Under the pieces are notes generated by a model that worked only from the letters and a program-made list of their open reading frames with translations, did no database searches and had not been told where the DNA came from. 64,000 bases of DNA. Source: VRUE01 sp963788975 (GTDB taxonomy: Bacteria > Actinomycetota > Thermoleophilia > Solirubrobacterales > 70-9). The stretch covers positions 186,001 to 250,000 of the forward strand of contig CAWBIJ010000002.1 in the NCBI GenBank assembly GCA_963788975.1, in the 5' to 3' direction. Shown in pieces: positions 33,806-42,290 of the stretch (its first letter is position 1; every line of letters begins with the position of its first letter). The position numbers and the translations under genes are program-made.

Positions 33806-34515
33806 CAGACCTCCTTCCCCAGCAGGACGACGGTCGAACCGACGTGATCGTCGGTGGCGTCTATCGCGTGCTGTCCCGCCGGCCGCAGCCCGGCCGTCCG
33901 TGCCTCCGCCTCCAGGTCTTCGGCCGAGAGCAGGAGTAGGCGAACCTCATCGACGTCCTCGCTCAGCTCCCCCGTCGGCGAGACAGTCTGCCGTAGGCGG
34001 CTCACTGCGATCGCCCCGGCGTCGCGCCTAGCGCCGAGCGGCAGGCTGGAGTAGACCCAGCCATTGACCTCCCGTGTGTCGGGGAGGGGGTAGGCATCCT
34101 CGACGACCTCGGGCATGGACTCGACGATCGCAAAAGCCGCCCGCCCGTCAGTGGCCAGGTGCGCCGCGACGCATCGCAGGCAGGCCACTCGCTCATCGGC
34201 GCCATCGAACAGCTGCAGGAGCTGCATGGGAGCAAGCATCAAGCCGAAATCACCCTCCAGATCGAAGTCCCGCGCGTCCCCGGCGACCGCATGCGCGGAA
34301 CCGGATGCACGTTCGTTGAAAGCGGCGACCAGCTCTGCGTCAAGGTCGAGGCCGGTGACCGAGTGCCCGCGCTTCGCCAGGTGCAGCGCGACGCGTCCCG
34401 TGCCACAGCCGAGATCGAGGATCCCGCCAGCGGCCTCGCTCGCCAGTTCTTCCCACAGCGGCAGGTCGGCCGTGTAGGCGCCGCACTCGACGTCGTGCCA
34501 GACGACCGCGCTCAC
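33805..34515 (-). CDS. Class I SAM-dependent methyltransferase between murT and gatD
   Basis: This 236-residue cytoplasmic methyltransferase has the SAM-binding ILDLGCGTGRVALHLAKRG and an acidic residue in GLDLD. The later GDARDFDL and LMLAPMQLLQLF segments fit the family. The GTG start overlaps the murT stop (GTGA), and its own stop overlaps the gatD start, so it is embedded in the lipid II amidation operon. The acceptor is unknown; a peptidoglycan precursor or an associated carboxylate is a reasonable guess from context only. Confidence 0.88.
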   Translation of the reverse strand: MSAVVWHDVECGAYTADLPLWEELASEAAGGILDLGCGTGRVALHLAKRGHSVTGLDLDAELVAAFNERASGSAHAVAGDARDFDLEGDFGLMLAPMQLLQLFDGADERVACLRCVAAHLATDGRAAFAIVESMPEVVEDAYPLPDTREVNGWVYSSLPLGARRDAGAIAVSRLRQTVSPTGELSEDVDEVRLLLLSAEDLEAEARTAGLRPAGQHAIDATDDHVGSTVVLLGKEV

Positions 34516-35885
34516 CGCCAGAACTCCTCGGCGAGGCCGCGCGAGGCCAGCAGCTTGCGCAGCTCCAGCAGCGCCGTGTAGGTCGGCAGGGCGAAGAGAC
34601 GCTGCGGCGCCCCCGCAACGGCCCGGTCCAGCGCTCGCTCGATCCCGGGCTCGACCTCGATCGTCTCCGTCGGCCAGCCCGCGTACTTGAGCCTCAGCGC
34701 CATCTCCGGCGCCCGCGTGCCGGCGCAGACGACGCGGCGCACGGCGCCCTCGAGCAACTCGAAGTCGGCGTCCCAGATCCAGGAGACGTCGCGCCCGTCG
34801 GCGATGCCGTCGTTGAGGGCGATCCAGAGGTCGATGTTCTCGCCACCGGCCTCGAGCCGCAGCGTGCGCAGGACCTCGTTCGCGCCGGCGGGGTTCTTGA
34901 TCAGCAGGATCGAGACCGGCTTGCCCGCGACCTCGATCGTCTCGACCCGGCCGAAGGCGGCGCGCATCTCGCCCAGCGCGGCCGCGATCGCCGCCGGCTC
35001 CACGCCCAGCTCGAGGCAGGCCGTGACCGCGCCCAGCGCGTTGTAGACGTTGTAGAGGCCGGGCAAGGGCAGCTCCAGCTGCAGCGGTCCCTGTGGGGTG
35101 CGCAGCTCGACCAGTGAGCCTGCCATCCCGCGCAGCTCGACTCGCGTCGCAGCGACCTCGGGCGCCGGGCGCCGGGCGCCGCAACTCTCGCAGGCGTAGT
35201 GGCCGAGATGGCCGACGAAGGCACGCTCGTAGGCGTAGGGATGGCCGCAGCGGCGGCAGTGCTTGGCGTCGAAGGCGTGCTGGAGCTCGGGCAGCGCCTG
35301 CGAGGAATCCTCGAGGCCGAAGTAGACGACGCCGGAGCGCGGGCTCCCGTCGGCGTCGCGACCGAGGTCGGCGATCAGCGGGTCGTCGGCGTTGAGCGCG
35401 AAGCGGGCACTGCCGGCCTGCTCGGCGACGGTCGCGGCCCAGCCGTCGGCTATTGCCTCGATCTCACCGTAGCGGTCGAGCTGATCGCGGAAGAGGTTGC
35501 CGAGGACGAACAGCGAGGGATCGAGCTGCTCGGCCACCCGCGGCAGCCAGGCCTCGTCGACCTCGAAGAGGCCCTCGTGGCCGCGCTGCTCGAGCAGCGC
35601 CGTGGCCACGCCCCAGGTCATGTTCGACCCGGCCCGGTTGTGCACCGGGGCTCGCCCTGCTGCGCCGAGAACGGCGGCGATCATCGCGGCGGTGGTCGTC
35701 TTGCCATTGGTGGCGCTGACGATCGTCGCGCCGCGGTCGAGGCTTGCGCCGAGCCGGGCGATCGCGTCAGGAGCGAGGCGCAACAGCACACGGCCGGGGA
35801 GGGTGGTGCCACCGCCGCGACCGCTGACCCGGCTGGCGGCGCCGAGAGCGCGCGCCAGCGAAACCTTCGCCCCGAAGGCGCTCAA
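34512..35885 (-). CDS. murT: Lipid II isoglutaminyl synthase, ligase subunit MurT
   Basis: This 457-residue Mur-ligase-like enzyme amidates the second residue of the lipid II stem peptide using ammonia from GatD. It has the ATP loop SATNGKTTTAAMIA, the central four-cysteine zinc ribbon (CRRCGH and CESCG, about residues 215-245) specific to MurT, and a C-terminal DUF1727 domain. The start is TTG, overlapping the stop of the upstream lipid kinase gene (TTGA). A cytosolic complex with GatD is expected. Confidence 0.95.
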   Translation of the reverse strand: MSAFGAKVSLARALGAASRVSGRGGGTTLPGRVLLRLAPDAIARLGASLDRGATIVSATNGKTTTAAMIAAVLGAAGRAPVHNRAGSNMTWGVATALLEQRGHEGLFEVDEAWLPRVAEQLDPSLFVLGNLFRDQLDRYGEIEAIADGWAATVAEQAGSARFALNADDPLIADLGRDADGSPRSGVVYFGLEDSSQALPELQHAFDAKHCRRCGHPYAYERAFVGHLGHYACESCGARRPAPEVAATRVELRGMAGSLVELRTPQGPLQLELPLPGLYNVYNALGAVTACLELGVEPAAIAAALGEMRAAFGRVETIEVAGKPVSILLIKNPAGANEVLRTLRLEAGGENIDLWIALNDGIADGRDVSWIWDADFELLEGAVRRVVCAGTRAPEMALRLKYAGWPTETIEVEPGIERALDRAVAGAPQRLFALPTYTALLELRKLLASRGLAEEFWR

Positions 35886-36769
35886 GGCGCCGGGACGAGT
35901 AGGTCCAGGGCGCGCGGCAGCACGCGCAGCGAGACGGGCGAGTCGGTGAGGTGCTCGCCGTCCGCGTAGACCGGCAGCGGCCGGCTCGCGCTCAGCTCCA
36001 GGCGGGACGCGCGGAAGACGCGGACCTCGTCCTCCTCGACGTGCGTCCCCTTGAACACCTTCGGCAGGTTACTCACGAAGCGCAGCTTGGAGACCGCGCC
36101 GACGGCGACGATGTCGAACTTGCCGTCGTCGAGCTCGGCGTCCGGGGCGATGAACATGCCGCCACCGAAGGCCCTGCTGTTGGCGACCGAGATCGAGTAC
36201 CCAGTGAGGCGCACTCGTTCCTCTCCAATCCGCAGGGTGAAGCGCACCGGCTTCCAGCCGATCAGGGTGCGCAGCGCCGCGTAGGCGTAGACCAGGTTGC
36301 CACGCAGGACGTTGGTCTCGTTGGCGAGTTTGTTGGCTTCTGAGTCGAAGCCGACGCTGACGATGCCGAGGAAGCGCTTGCCGTTGGCCTCGCCGACGTC
36401 GATCCGGCGCGTGTGGCCGGCGGTGAGGACCTCGACCGCACCCTCCGGGTCGTCCGGGATGCCGAGCACGCGGGCTAGGTCGTTGCCGCGGCCGCCGGGG
36501 ACGATGCCGAGCGGAGTCTCTCCACCGGCCAGCGCGCCACCGACGGCGCCGACCAGCCCGTCGCCGCTCATCACCACCGGCACCTCGCCCAGGTCGGCGG
36601 CTGCCAGCGCCCGCTCGACCCCGTCCTCGAGGCCGCGGGTCAGCTCGACGCGGAAGGCGATCCGTCGAGCGTCCAGCGCCTGCTCCACCCGTGGCAGCAG
36701 CTTCCGCGTGCGGCCGTGCGCAGAGGCAGGATTGACCAGCAGCGCCAGCGGCATTCCCTCGATTCCCAT
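35882..36769 (-). CDS. Diacylglycerol/sphingosine-kinase-family lipid kinase
   Basis: This 295-residue DAGK-catalytic-domain protein (YegS/DgkB type) has LLVNPASAHGRTRKLLP, MSGDGLVGAVGG (with GDGL, as in sphingosine kinases, instead of GDGT) and LGIVPGGRGNDLAR. A C-terminal beta-sandwich with YADGEHL completes it. ATG at 36769 is chosen because TAGGCT on the minus strand ends 10 nt upstream. Longer starts would overlap the next gene. The lipid substrate is not predictable. It probably begins the murT-gatD transcription unit. Confidence 0.87.
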   Translation of the reverse strand: MGIEGMPLALLVNPASAHGRTRKLLPRVEQALDARRIAFRVELTRGLEDGVERALAAADLGEVPVVMSGDGLVGAVGGALAGGETPLGIVPGGRGNDLARVLGIPDDPEGAVEVLTAGHTRRIDVGEANGKRFLGIVSVGFDSEANKLANETNVLRGNLVYAYAALRTLIGWKPVRFTLRIGEERVRLTGYSISVANSRAFGGGMFIAPDAELDDGKFDIVAVGAVSKLRFVSNLPKVFKGTHVEEDEVRVFRASRLELSASRPLPVYADGEHLTDSPVSLRVLPRALDLLVPAP

Positions 36770-36800
36770 CGGGCCGGGAAGCCTAGATGGCGCGACCCGC

Positions 36801-37451
36801 TCAGTCGCCCGCGGTGAGGCAGCCGACATAAAAAGTCCCAGCGCCCGCCTCGCCGATATCGACCGACTCGATCCCGTGCTGGAGGAACTTCCAGCGCAGC
36901 AGGGCGGGCCGTGTGTAGAAGGGTGTCTGGTCGCCCCAGCTGGAGGCGACCACGACGTGCCCGCCCGGACGCAGGACCCTGGCGATCTCGGCGAAGAAGG
37001 GCGGCATGTTGAGCTGGGCGACGAGGTCGAACGACTCGTCCGGGAAGGGAAGGTCGGCGGCGTCGCCCTGCTTGAAGGTGATCCGGCCCTCGGGGTCGAG
37101 TCCGACCTTGGCGATGGCGGCGCGAATCATCTCCTCGGAGAGGTCGACGCCGCGCACCCGTGCCTGGGGGAACTCGCGGGCTAGGAACAGAGCGTCCTCA
37201 CCCGTCCCGCAGCCGATGTCGAGGATGCGTTCGGGAGCGCGATCGACGTGGAGGACGGCGGCCGCCAGGGGCGCCAGGTGCTCGGCTCCACCGGCGCCGG
37301 TGCGCTCGTCCCAGCCTCTCGCCCGCTCCGAGAAGAAGCGGCGAGTCGGGCTCCTCAGCAGGGGCCATAGCCAGGGGGCGCGAGCGATCAGGCCGTTGAT
37401 CGCACGCCCGGCGGCGCGATTGAGCGAAGAGGTCGAAGGGGGGAGGGCCAC
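36801..37451 (-). CDS. Class I SAM-dependent methyltransferase
   Basis: This 216-residue methyltransferase has ILDIGCGTGEDALFLAREFP (SAM loop), VRGVDLSEEMI, GDAADLPFPDESFDLV and RVLRPGGHVVVAS, the UbiE/COQ5-like methyltransferase-11 pattern. The start is GTG. It lies 31 nt upstream of the lipid kinase on the same strand. Substrate unknown. Confidence 0.88.
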   Translation of the reverse strand: MALPPSTSSLNRAAGRAINGLIARAPWLWPLLRSPTRRFFSERARGWDERTGAGGAEHLAPLAAAVLHVDRAPERILDIGCGTGEDALFLAREFPQARVRGVDLSEEMIRAAIAKVGLDPEGRITFKQGDAADLPFPDESFDLVAQLNMPPFFAEIARVLRPGGHVVVASSWGDQTPFYTRPALLRWKFLQHGIESVDIGEAGAGTFYVGCLTAGD

Positions 37452-37483
37452 GCGCCGATGATTGCAACCGGGGCCCGGTCGTC

Positions 37484-37498
37484 TAGGCTTTCGCCGCG
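37484..37498 (+). promoter_or_regulatory. -10 element of a probable leaderless cyclophilin promoter
   Basis: TAGGCT (37484-37489) ends 9 nt before the ATG at 37499, in the short gap to the divergent methyltransferase gene. Confidence 0.4.
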
Positions 37499-38179
37499 AT
37501 GGAGGAGACGCCGGACCGCCGCTGGGTCATTCTTGCCGCCTTCGTGCTGGTCGCGGCCGGGGTCGTCGCGGCGATCCTGATCGGGCGAAGCGGCGGCGAC
37601 GATGACGAGTCGCCGACGACCGCGAGCGCCGATGGCTGCGAGCAGGTCGAAGCGCCGCAGCCGAAGCAGGTCAGCTTCAAAGCGCCCAAACAGGTCCTCA
37701 CGCAGGGCGAGCAAGCGACCGTCCTGGTCGAGACCAGCTGCGGCAGCTTCGAGATCGTCCTCGACACCGAGCGCGCCCCAAAGACCGCCAACTCCTTCGC
37801 CTTCCTCGCCGAGGAAGGCTTCTACGACGATCTCACCTTCCACCGCGTCGCGCCGGGCTTCGTGATCCAGGGTGGTGACCCGGAAGGGACCGGCACCGGC
37901 GGGCCCGGCTACACGGTCGACGAGAAACCGCCGGCGAATCTCGCCTACACCAAAGGCGTCGTCGCGATGGCGAAGAGCTCGGCCGATCCACCGGGGCGCT
38001 CGGGGAGCCAGTTCTATGTCGTCACCGGCGCCGATGCAGGCCTGCCGCCCGAATACGCGCTGGTCGGCAAGGTCAGCGAGGGCTTCGAGACCGTCGCCCG
38101 CATCGACGGTCTTGGCGTTCAGGACGGCCCACCGAAACAGACGGTCCTGATCGAGAAAGTCACGGTCGAGCAGGGCTAG
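37499..38179 (+). CDS. Membrane-anchored cyclophilin-type peptidyl-prolyl isomerase
   Basis: This 226-residue protein has an N-terminal membrane anchor (about 9-28, WVILAAFVLVAAGVVAAILI) and an acidic linker. The cyclophilin domain follows, with FHRVAPGFVIQGGDPEGTGTGG, VAMAKSSADPPGRSGSQFYV and YALVGKVSEG, which carry the catalytic Arg, Phe and Gln equivalents. It probably folds exported proteins at the outer face of the membrane. Two genes downstream act on oxidative stress or hydrolysis, but no operon is certain. Confidence 0.93.
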   Translation: MEETPDRRWVILAAFVLVAAGVVAAILIGRSGGDDDESPTTASADGCEQVEAPQPKQVSFKAPKQVLTQGEQATVLVETSCGSFEIVLDTERAPKTANSFAFLAEEGFYDDLTFHRVAPGFVIQGGDPEGTGTGGPGYTVDEKPPANLAYTKGVVAMAKSSADPPGRSGSQFYVVTGADAGLPPEYALVGKVSEGFETVARIDGLGVQDGPPKQTVLIEKVTVEQG

Positions 38180-38198
38180 CCTGCTCTAGCCTGGCCCA

Positions 38199-38699
38199 GT
38201 GGCCAAGATCGACGTAGGAGACGCCGCGCCCGAGTTCGAGCTGCCGGGCACGGGGGGCAGGACGTACAGCCTCGCCGAGCACCGCGGCAGCAACCTCGTG
38301 CTCGCCTTCTATCCCGGCGACGCGACCACGGTCTGCACCAAGCAGTTCTGCTCCTACCGCGACCAGGGCGACCGGCTCGACCGACTCGACGCGAAGGTGC
38401 TGGGCGTCTCACCGCAATCGGTCGACTCCCACGAGCACTGGGCGCGGGAGCAGGAGCTGAACGTCCCCTTGCTCGCGGACGAGGATCTGGCCGTAAGCAA
38501 GAGCTACGGCGTGACCGGTTGGGTCGGCCCATTTGCCAAGCTCGCGGGGTTGAAGGACGCGCCTGGCGGTCGCTACGTGCAGCGCGCGATCTTCGTCGTC
38601 GACGGTGAGGGGGTCGTCCGCTACCGCCACGTCTCGCGCACCGGCAGCACCTTCCAGACGGTGGGCGATCTCGAGCGGGCGGTCGCCGGACTCGGATGA
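38199..38699 (+). CDS. Thiol peroxiredoxin (BCP/PrxQ type)
   Basis: This 166-residue peroxidase reduces H2O2 and organic hydroperoxides. The peroxidatic cysteine is in PGDATTVCTKQFCSYRD (canonical Pro and Thr present). The second cysteine five residues on is the resolving cysteine of atypical 2-Cys BCP enzymes. The GTG start lies 6 nt after TAGCCT. The stop overlaps the hydrolase start (ATGA). Confidence 0.93.
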   Translation: MAKIDVGDAAPEFELPGTGGRTYSLAEHRGSNLVLAFYPGDATTVCTKQFCSYRDQGDRLDRLDAKVLGVSPQSVDSHEHWAREQELNVPLLADEDLAVSKSYGVTGWVGPFAKLAGLKDAPGGRYVQRAIFVVDGEGVVRYRHVSRTGSTFQTVGDLERAVAGLG

Positions 38700-39544
38700 C
38701 GCCAGCCGAACCGGTCTCGTTCACGACCGGCGACGGTCTCGCGATCAAGGGCGAGACGGCCGGGGAGGGGCCGCCGATCGTCCTTTGCCACGGCCTGACG
38801 GCGACCCGCGATTCTGTCGTGCACGGGTCGCGGGCGCTGCAGCGCGCTGGCTACAGGCTGATCTCCTACGACGCCCGCGGTCACGGCGAGTCCGATCCCG
38901 CTCCCGCCGGTGAGGGTTATGGATACCCGGAGCTGGTCAGCGACCTGGAGTCGGTCGTGGCCGCTGAGGTGGGGGAGGAGCCGTTCATCCTCGTCGGCAG
39001 CTCGATGGGCGCCCATGCCGCCGTCGCCTTTGCTCTGCGCAGCCCGGGGCGACTCGCTGGCCTGGTCCTGATCGGGCCGGTCTATCGCGGTGCAATCGAC
39101 GGAGCGGAGCTGGCGTATTGGGACGGTCTCGCGACAGCGCTGGAGAGCGGCGGGGTGGACGGCTTCGTCGAGTACATCGACCGGCGTCAGGTGGCGGACC
39201 CGGCTTGGCGCGAGTCGATCCTGCGCTTCACCCGCGAGCGGATGCTGCGGCACCGCCATCTCGATGCGGTGGCCGGGGCATTGCGCCAGGTCCCGCGCTC
39301 GCAGCCATTCGGGGAGCTGGCGGAGCTGGAGTCGGTGCAGGCGCCGGCGCTGGTGGTCGCCAGCCACGACGCCGCCGATCCTGGCCACCCGCGCGCCGTC
39401 GCCGAGGCTTACGCAGAGCGCCTGCCGCTGGCGCGGCTGGTTGGCGAGAGCGAGGGGGAGTCACCGCTTGCCTGGCAGGGCGGCAAGCTCTCACGCGAGA
39501 TAGCGGCGTTCAGCGCTCCGCTGACGAGGCGCAGCGAGCGCTAG
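38696..39544 (+). CDS. Alpha/beta hydrolase
   Basis: This 282-residue hydrolase has the oxyanion segment HGLTATRDS, YDARGHGESD, the nucleophile elbow GSSMGAH, and candidate acid and histidine residues near SHDAADPGHP in the C-terminal third. The specific substrate is unknown. It overlaps the peroxiredoxin gene by 4 nt. Confidence 0.88.
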   Translation: MTPAEPVSFTTGDGLAIKGETAGEGPPIVLCHGLTATRDSVVHGSRALQRAGYRLISYDARGHGESDPAPAGEGYGYPELVSDLESVVAAEVGEEPFILVGSSMGAHAAVAFALRSPGRLAGLVLIGPVYRGAIDGAELAYWDGLATALESGGVDGFVEYIDRRQVADPAWRESILRFTRERMLRHRHLDAVAGALRQVPRSQPFGELAELESVQAPALVVASHDAADPGHPRAVAEAYAERLPLARLVGESEGESPLAWQGGKLSREIAAFSAPLTRRSER

Positions 39545-39556
39545 CCTTTCCGGGCG

Positions 39557-39895
39557 ATGACCGATATCGGCCCTGGTGTCCACTACTCGGCGGTGCAGCC
39601 CGGCACGCCCGTCTACGGCGCCGACGAGGTGGAGGTCGGCGTCGTCGAGGCGATCCTCGACAACTACGAGGAGCACATCTTCGACGGGGTGGTCTTCAAG
39701 GACCTCGACGGTGTGCAGCGCTTTGCCGACGCTCCCGAGGTCGCCCGGACGGCCGAGCGCGGCGTGGTCCTTGCGGTCAGCGCCGAGGAGGCGAAGCGCC
39801 TCGGGCCGCCCGAGGAGGGCCACGCCAAGTTCAAGCCTAACCGCCGCGCCGGTCGTCTCAGCCGCTTCTTTGGCACCGGCTGGAAACGACACTGA
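39557..39895 (+). CDS. PRC-barrel-like (DUF2171-type) small protein
   Basis: This 112-residue protein has a beta-rich core (PGTPVYGADEVEVGVVEAILDN, DGVVFKDLDGVQRFADAPEV) of the kind seen in DUF2171/PRC-barrel proteins, and a basic C-terminal tail (FKPNRRAGRLSRFFG). The assignment is by pattern only. TAGCCT, which contains the upstream stop codon, ends 9 nt before the ATG. Confidence 0.7.
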   Translation: MTDIGPGVHYSAVQPGTPVYGADEVEVGVVEAILDNYEEHIFDGVVFKDLDGVQRFADAPEVARTAERGVVLAVSAEEAKRLGPPEEGHAKFKPNRRAGRLSRFFGTGWKRH

Positions 39896-39941
39896 GCAAG
39901 CTTTAGCCAGGCCACAGGCGGACCCCGTAGTCTCCCGCCGC

Positions 39942-40370
39942 ATGTCTCTGGCAGAGGGAAGGCTCCGGGCGATCGCTGTCTTCGTCGCGACGCTCGGCAT
40001 CGCGGTCGCCACCTACATCGCGGTCGCCGAGGCCGACGGCGGTGCGCCTGCCTGCTTCGCTGGGGGTGGCGGCTGCGAGACGGTGGCTGAAAGCTCCCAC
40101 TCGGAGCTGGTCGGGATCAATGTCGCGGCGCTCGGCATCTTCGGCTACGTACTGTTGCTCGGCGCGGCGCTGCTACGGGGGGACGGTCCGCGCCTCGCCG
40201 GCTTCGCCCTGGCGCTGGTCGGCTTTGGCTACAGCGTCTACCTGACCTACCTGGAGCTGTTCGTGATCGACGCGATCTGCCAGTGGTGCGTCGCCAGCGC
40301 GATCCTGATGACGATGCTCTTCGCCGTCAACGCAGTCCGCATGCTTCGCTACGTGGGGACACCTCGATGA
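39942..40370 (+). CDS. Vitamin K epoxide reductase (VKOR) family protein
   Basis: This 142-residue membrane protein has four or so transmembrane helices, loop cysteines Cys38 and Cys45 (ACFAGGGGCETV) and active-site CQWC (Cys113/Cys116). Bacterial VKOR reoxidises DsbA-like proteins using quinone. ATG at 39942 follows TAGTCT by 8 nt. Its stop overlaps the start of the DsbA-like gene, a typical functional pair. Confidence 0.92.
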   Translation: MSLAEGRLRAIAVFVATLGIAVATYIAVAEADGGAPACFAGGGGCETVAESSHSELVGINVAALGIFGYVLLLGAALLRGDGPRLAGFALALVGFGYSVYLTYLELFVIDAICQWCVASAILMTMLFAVNAVRMLRYVGTPR

Positions 40371-41092
40371 GCGCGGAGCGCAGCCGGGCCGAGGAGGAGC
40401 GCCGCGGCCGTGTCGTACAGCTGGGCAGCGCTGCCGCTTTCCTGGCGATCGTCGTCGTCGCGGTTCTGATCGTGATCGGCCAAAGCCAGACTGACGGCGG
40501 CGACACCAGCCTCGAGAGTGCCGACGTGGTTCGCCAGGAGCTCGCCGGAATTCCACAGAACGAGCTGGTACTCGGCGACCCGAGCGCTCCGGTGACGCTG
40601 GTCGAGTTCGGCGACCTCCAGTGTCCGGTCTGCAAGGGCTACGCCGAAGAAGTCATCCCCGACGTGATCGACTCCAAGGTGCGCGGCGGCGAGGTCAGGA
40701 TCGAGTTCCGCAACTTCACGATCATCAGCGAGGAATCGGTTCCCGCCGCCGCCGCGGCGATCGCCGCCGGCAAACAGGGCCGCGGCTGGAACTTCATCGA
40801 GCTCTTCTACCGAAACCAGGGGATCGAGCGCTCTGGCTACGTGACCGACGAGTTCCTCACCGAGATCGCCCGCGGCGCGGGCGTCCCCGACATCGCCAAG
40901 TGGGACACCGACCGCGAAAGCCGGCGCGTCCTGTCCGAAGTCTCAGCCGACACCGCCGAAGCCGAACAGCTCGGCCTCGGCGGCACGCCGTCGTTCGCGG
41001 TGGAAGGGCCGGCCACGAGAGGGCTCGAGCCCCAGGGCACCCTGGGCTCGGCCGACGAAATCGAAGCGGCGATCGAAGCCGCTCTCGGCTGA
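40367..41092 (+). CDS. Membrane-anchored DsbA-like thioredoxin domain protein
   Basis: This 241-residue protein has an N-terminal anchor (about 20-38, GSAAAFLAIVVVAVLIVIG) and a thioredoxin-4/DsbA domain with active site CPVC (Cys86/Cys89). The cis-proline loop is in GLGGTPSFAV. It should form disulfides in exported proteins with the VKOR protein encoded just upstream (4-nt overlap). The CPVC dipeptide differs from the CPHC of E. coli DsbA and is nearer to BdbD-like proteins. Confidence 0.92.
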   Translation: MSAERSRAEEERRGRVVQLGSAAAFLAIVVVAVLIVIGQSQTDGGDTSLESADVVRQELAGIPQNELVLGDPSAPVTLVEFGDLQCPVCKGYAEEVIPDVIDSKVRGGEVRIEFRNFTIISEESVPAAAAAIAAGKQGRGWNFIELFYRNQGIERSGYVTDEFLTEIARGAGVPDIAKWDTDRESRRVLSEVSADTAEAEQLGLGGTPSFAVEGPATRGLEPQGTLGSADEIEAAIEAALG

Positions 41093-41165
41093 GTTCACAT
41101 AACCACCATTATCGTGCGTTAAGTCGAGATTTCGGTCCTGATCCACCCGTAGCCTCCCCGCCGCT

Positions 41166-41597
41166 GTGCGGAGGCCGACCGAGATCGAGAGAGGTGCCGT
41201 CGAAGCTTTCGGCGTGGTTGCGATTGCCGCACTGCCCGGGACTTACGCTGCGACGACTGTTCCCGCTCCTTCGCAAGAACTCCTTGAAGGAATCGCCACT
41301 ATCGGTGTCGGCCTCTTCATCGCATTCGTTGTCGAGATGGCTTGGCTGGCAACCCGTGTCAAAAACGAGAAGGACCATGAGAGACGGCTAGGGGCATTTG
41401 TCGGCATGGGTTTTGCTGGCCTTGTCGGAATCGTGGTCGCACTGCTGCTCTCCGCTCATCGGGCCGCCGGGCACTCGAATCTGCTTGACGACGTCGGCTT
41501 TTCGTGGGTGGTGGTCTCGCTGGCGGTACTTGGCAGCGTCGTAGCGATGCAGCCCCTGTTGGTGCATGAATGGAGCGAGAGCCAAGAGTCCGACTGA
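41166..41597 (+). CDS. Unknown integral membrane protein
   Basis: The function is not recognised. The 143-residue product has about four hydrophobic helices (GVVAIAALPGTYAATTV, IATIGVGLFIAFVVEMAWLA, GAFVGMGFAGLVGIVVALLL, WVVVSLAVLGSVVAMQPLLV). The GTG start lies 10 nt after TAGCCT (41150-41155). The flanking 73 nt upstream and the gene look somewhat AT-richer than the neighbours. Its stop is 1 nt from that of the convergent methyltransferase gene. Confidence 0.65.
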   Translation: MRRPTEIERGAVEAFGVVAIAALPGTYAATTVPAPSQELLEGIATIGVGLFIAFVVEMAWLATRVKNEKDHERRLGAFVGMGFAGLVGIVVALLLSAHRAAGHSNLLDDVGFSWVVVSLAVLGSVVAMQPLLVHEWSESQESD

Positions 41598-41598
41598 C

Positions 41599-42240
41599 TC
41601 AGGTGGACATAACGGCGCTACCCCGCACCAGCGGCCTGACCAGCGGTGGTGCTTTGGGTAGCTCTCCCTGCTCAACCTGCTCCACACTCAGCGGTGAAGC
41701 GTCGATCGTCGCCACTGTGTCGCGGTTGCAGTGGCAGCCGTCGGCGAGGAAGCGCCAGGGCTTCTCAAGGCGGTCCTGCCAGCGAGCCAGGCCGGCGTCC
41801 TCCGAGCGGACGTGCTCGAGGAAGAGCAGCCTGCCGCCGGGGCGAAGCACCCGTGCAGCCTCCGCAAGTGCCACGGCGGGGTTGGGAACTGTGCAGAGAA
41901 CGAGGGTGAAGGCGACGGTGTCGAAGCTGGAATCCTCGAAGGGCAGGCTTTCGGCGGGCGCCACCACCACCTCAGCCTTCGCGGTGGCCCCGGGTAGCTT
42001 CGCCCTGAGCCGCTTGACCATATGCGGGTCCGGCTCGGCCATGACCAGCTCGGTCACCTGCGGTGAGAACAGCTCCAAGTTGGCGCCGGTGCCGGCTCCG
42101 ACGTCGATCGTGCGCCCGCCCGCCCTGCTCAGGGCCTGGCGCCGCATCTCCCGCAGGCCTGCCTCTTCGGTGGCCTGGAAGGCGCGGTCGTAGAGGGCGG
42201 CGAACCCCCTTCCCCACGTCGCGTCGTAGATCCGACTCAT
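41599..42240 (-). CDS. SAM-dependent methyltransferase (UbiE/methyltransferase-11 type)
   Basis: This 213-residue methyltransferase has TIDVGAGTGANLELF, VMAEPDPHMVKRLRAKL, ESLPFEDSSFDTV and RVLRPGGRLLFLEHVRS, like the phospholipid/phenazine-type branch of methyltransferase-11. Substrate is unknown. It is separated by about 50 nt from the SDR gene, transcribed in the same direction. Confidence 0.88.
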   Translation of the reverse strand: MSRIYDATWGRGFAALYDRAFQATEEAGLREMRRQALSRAGGRTIDVGAGTGANLELFSPQVTELVMAEPDPHMVKRLRAKLPGATAKAEVVVAPAESLPFEDSSFDTVAFTLVLCTVPNPAVALAEAARVLRPGGRLLFLEHVRSEDAGLARWQDRLEKPWRFLADGCHCNRDTVATIDASPLSVEQVEQGELPKAPPLVRPLVRGSAVMST

Positions 42241-42290
42241 GCGTGCGTTCGGCTTTAGCCGGGCTCTGGCCTGGGAAAAGGCGAAAGCGC

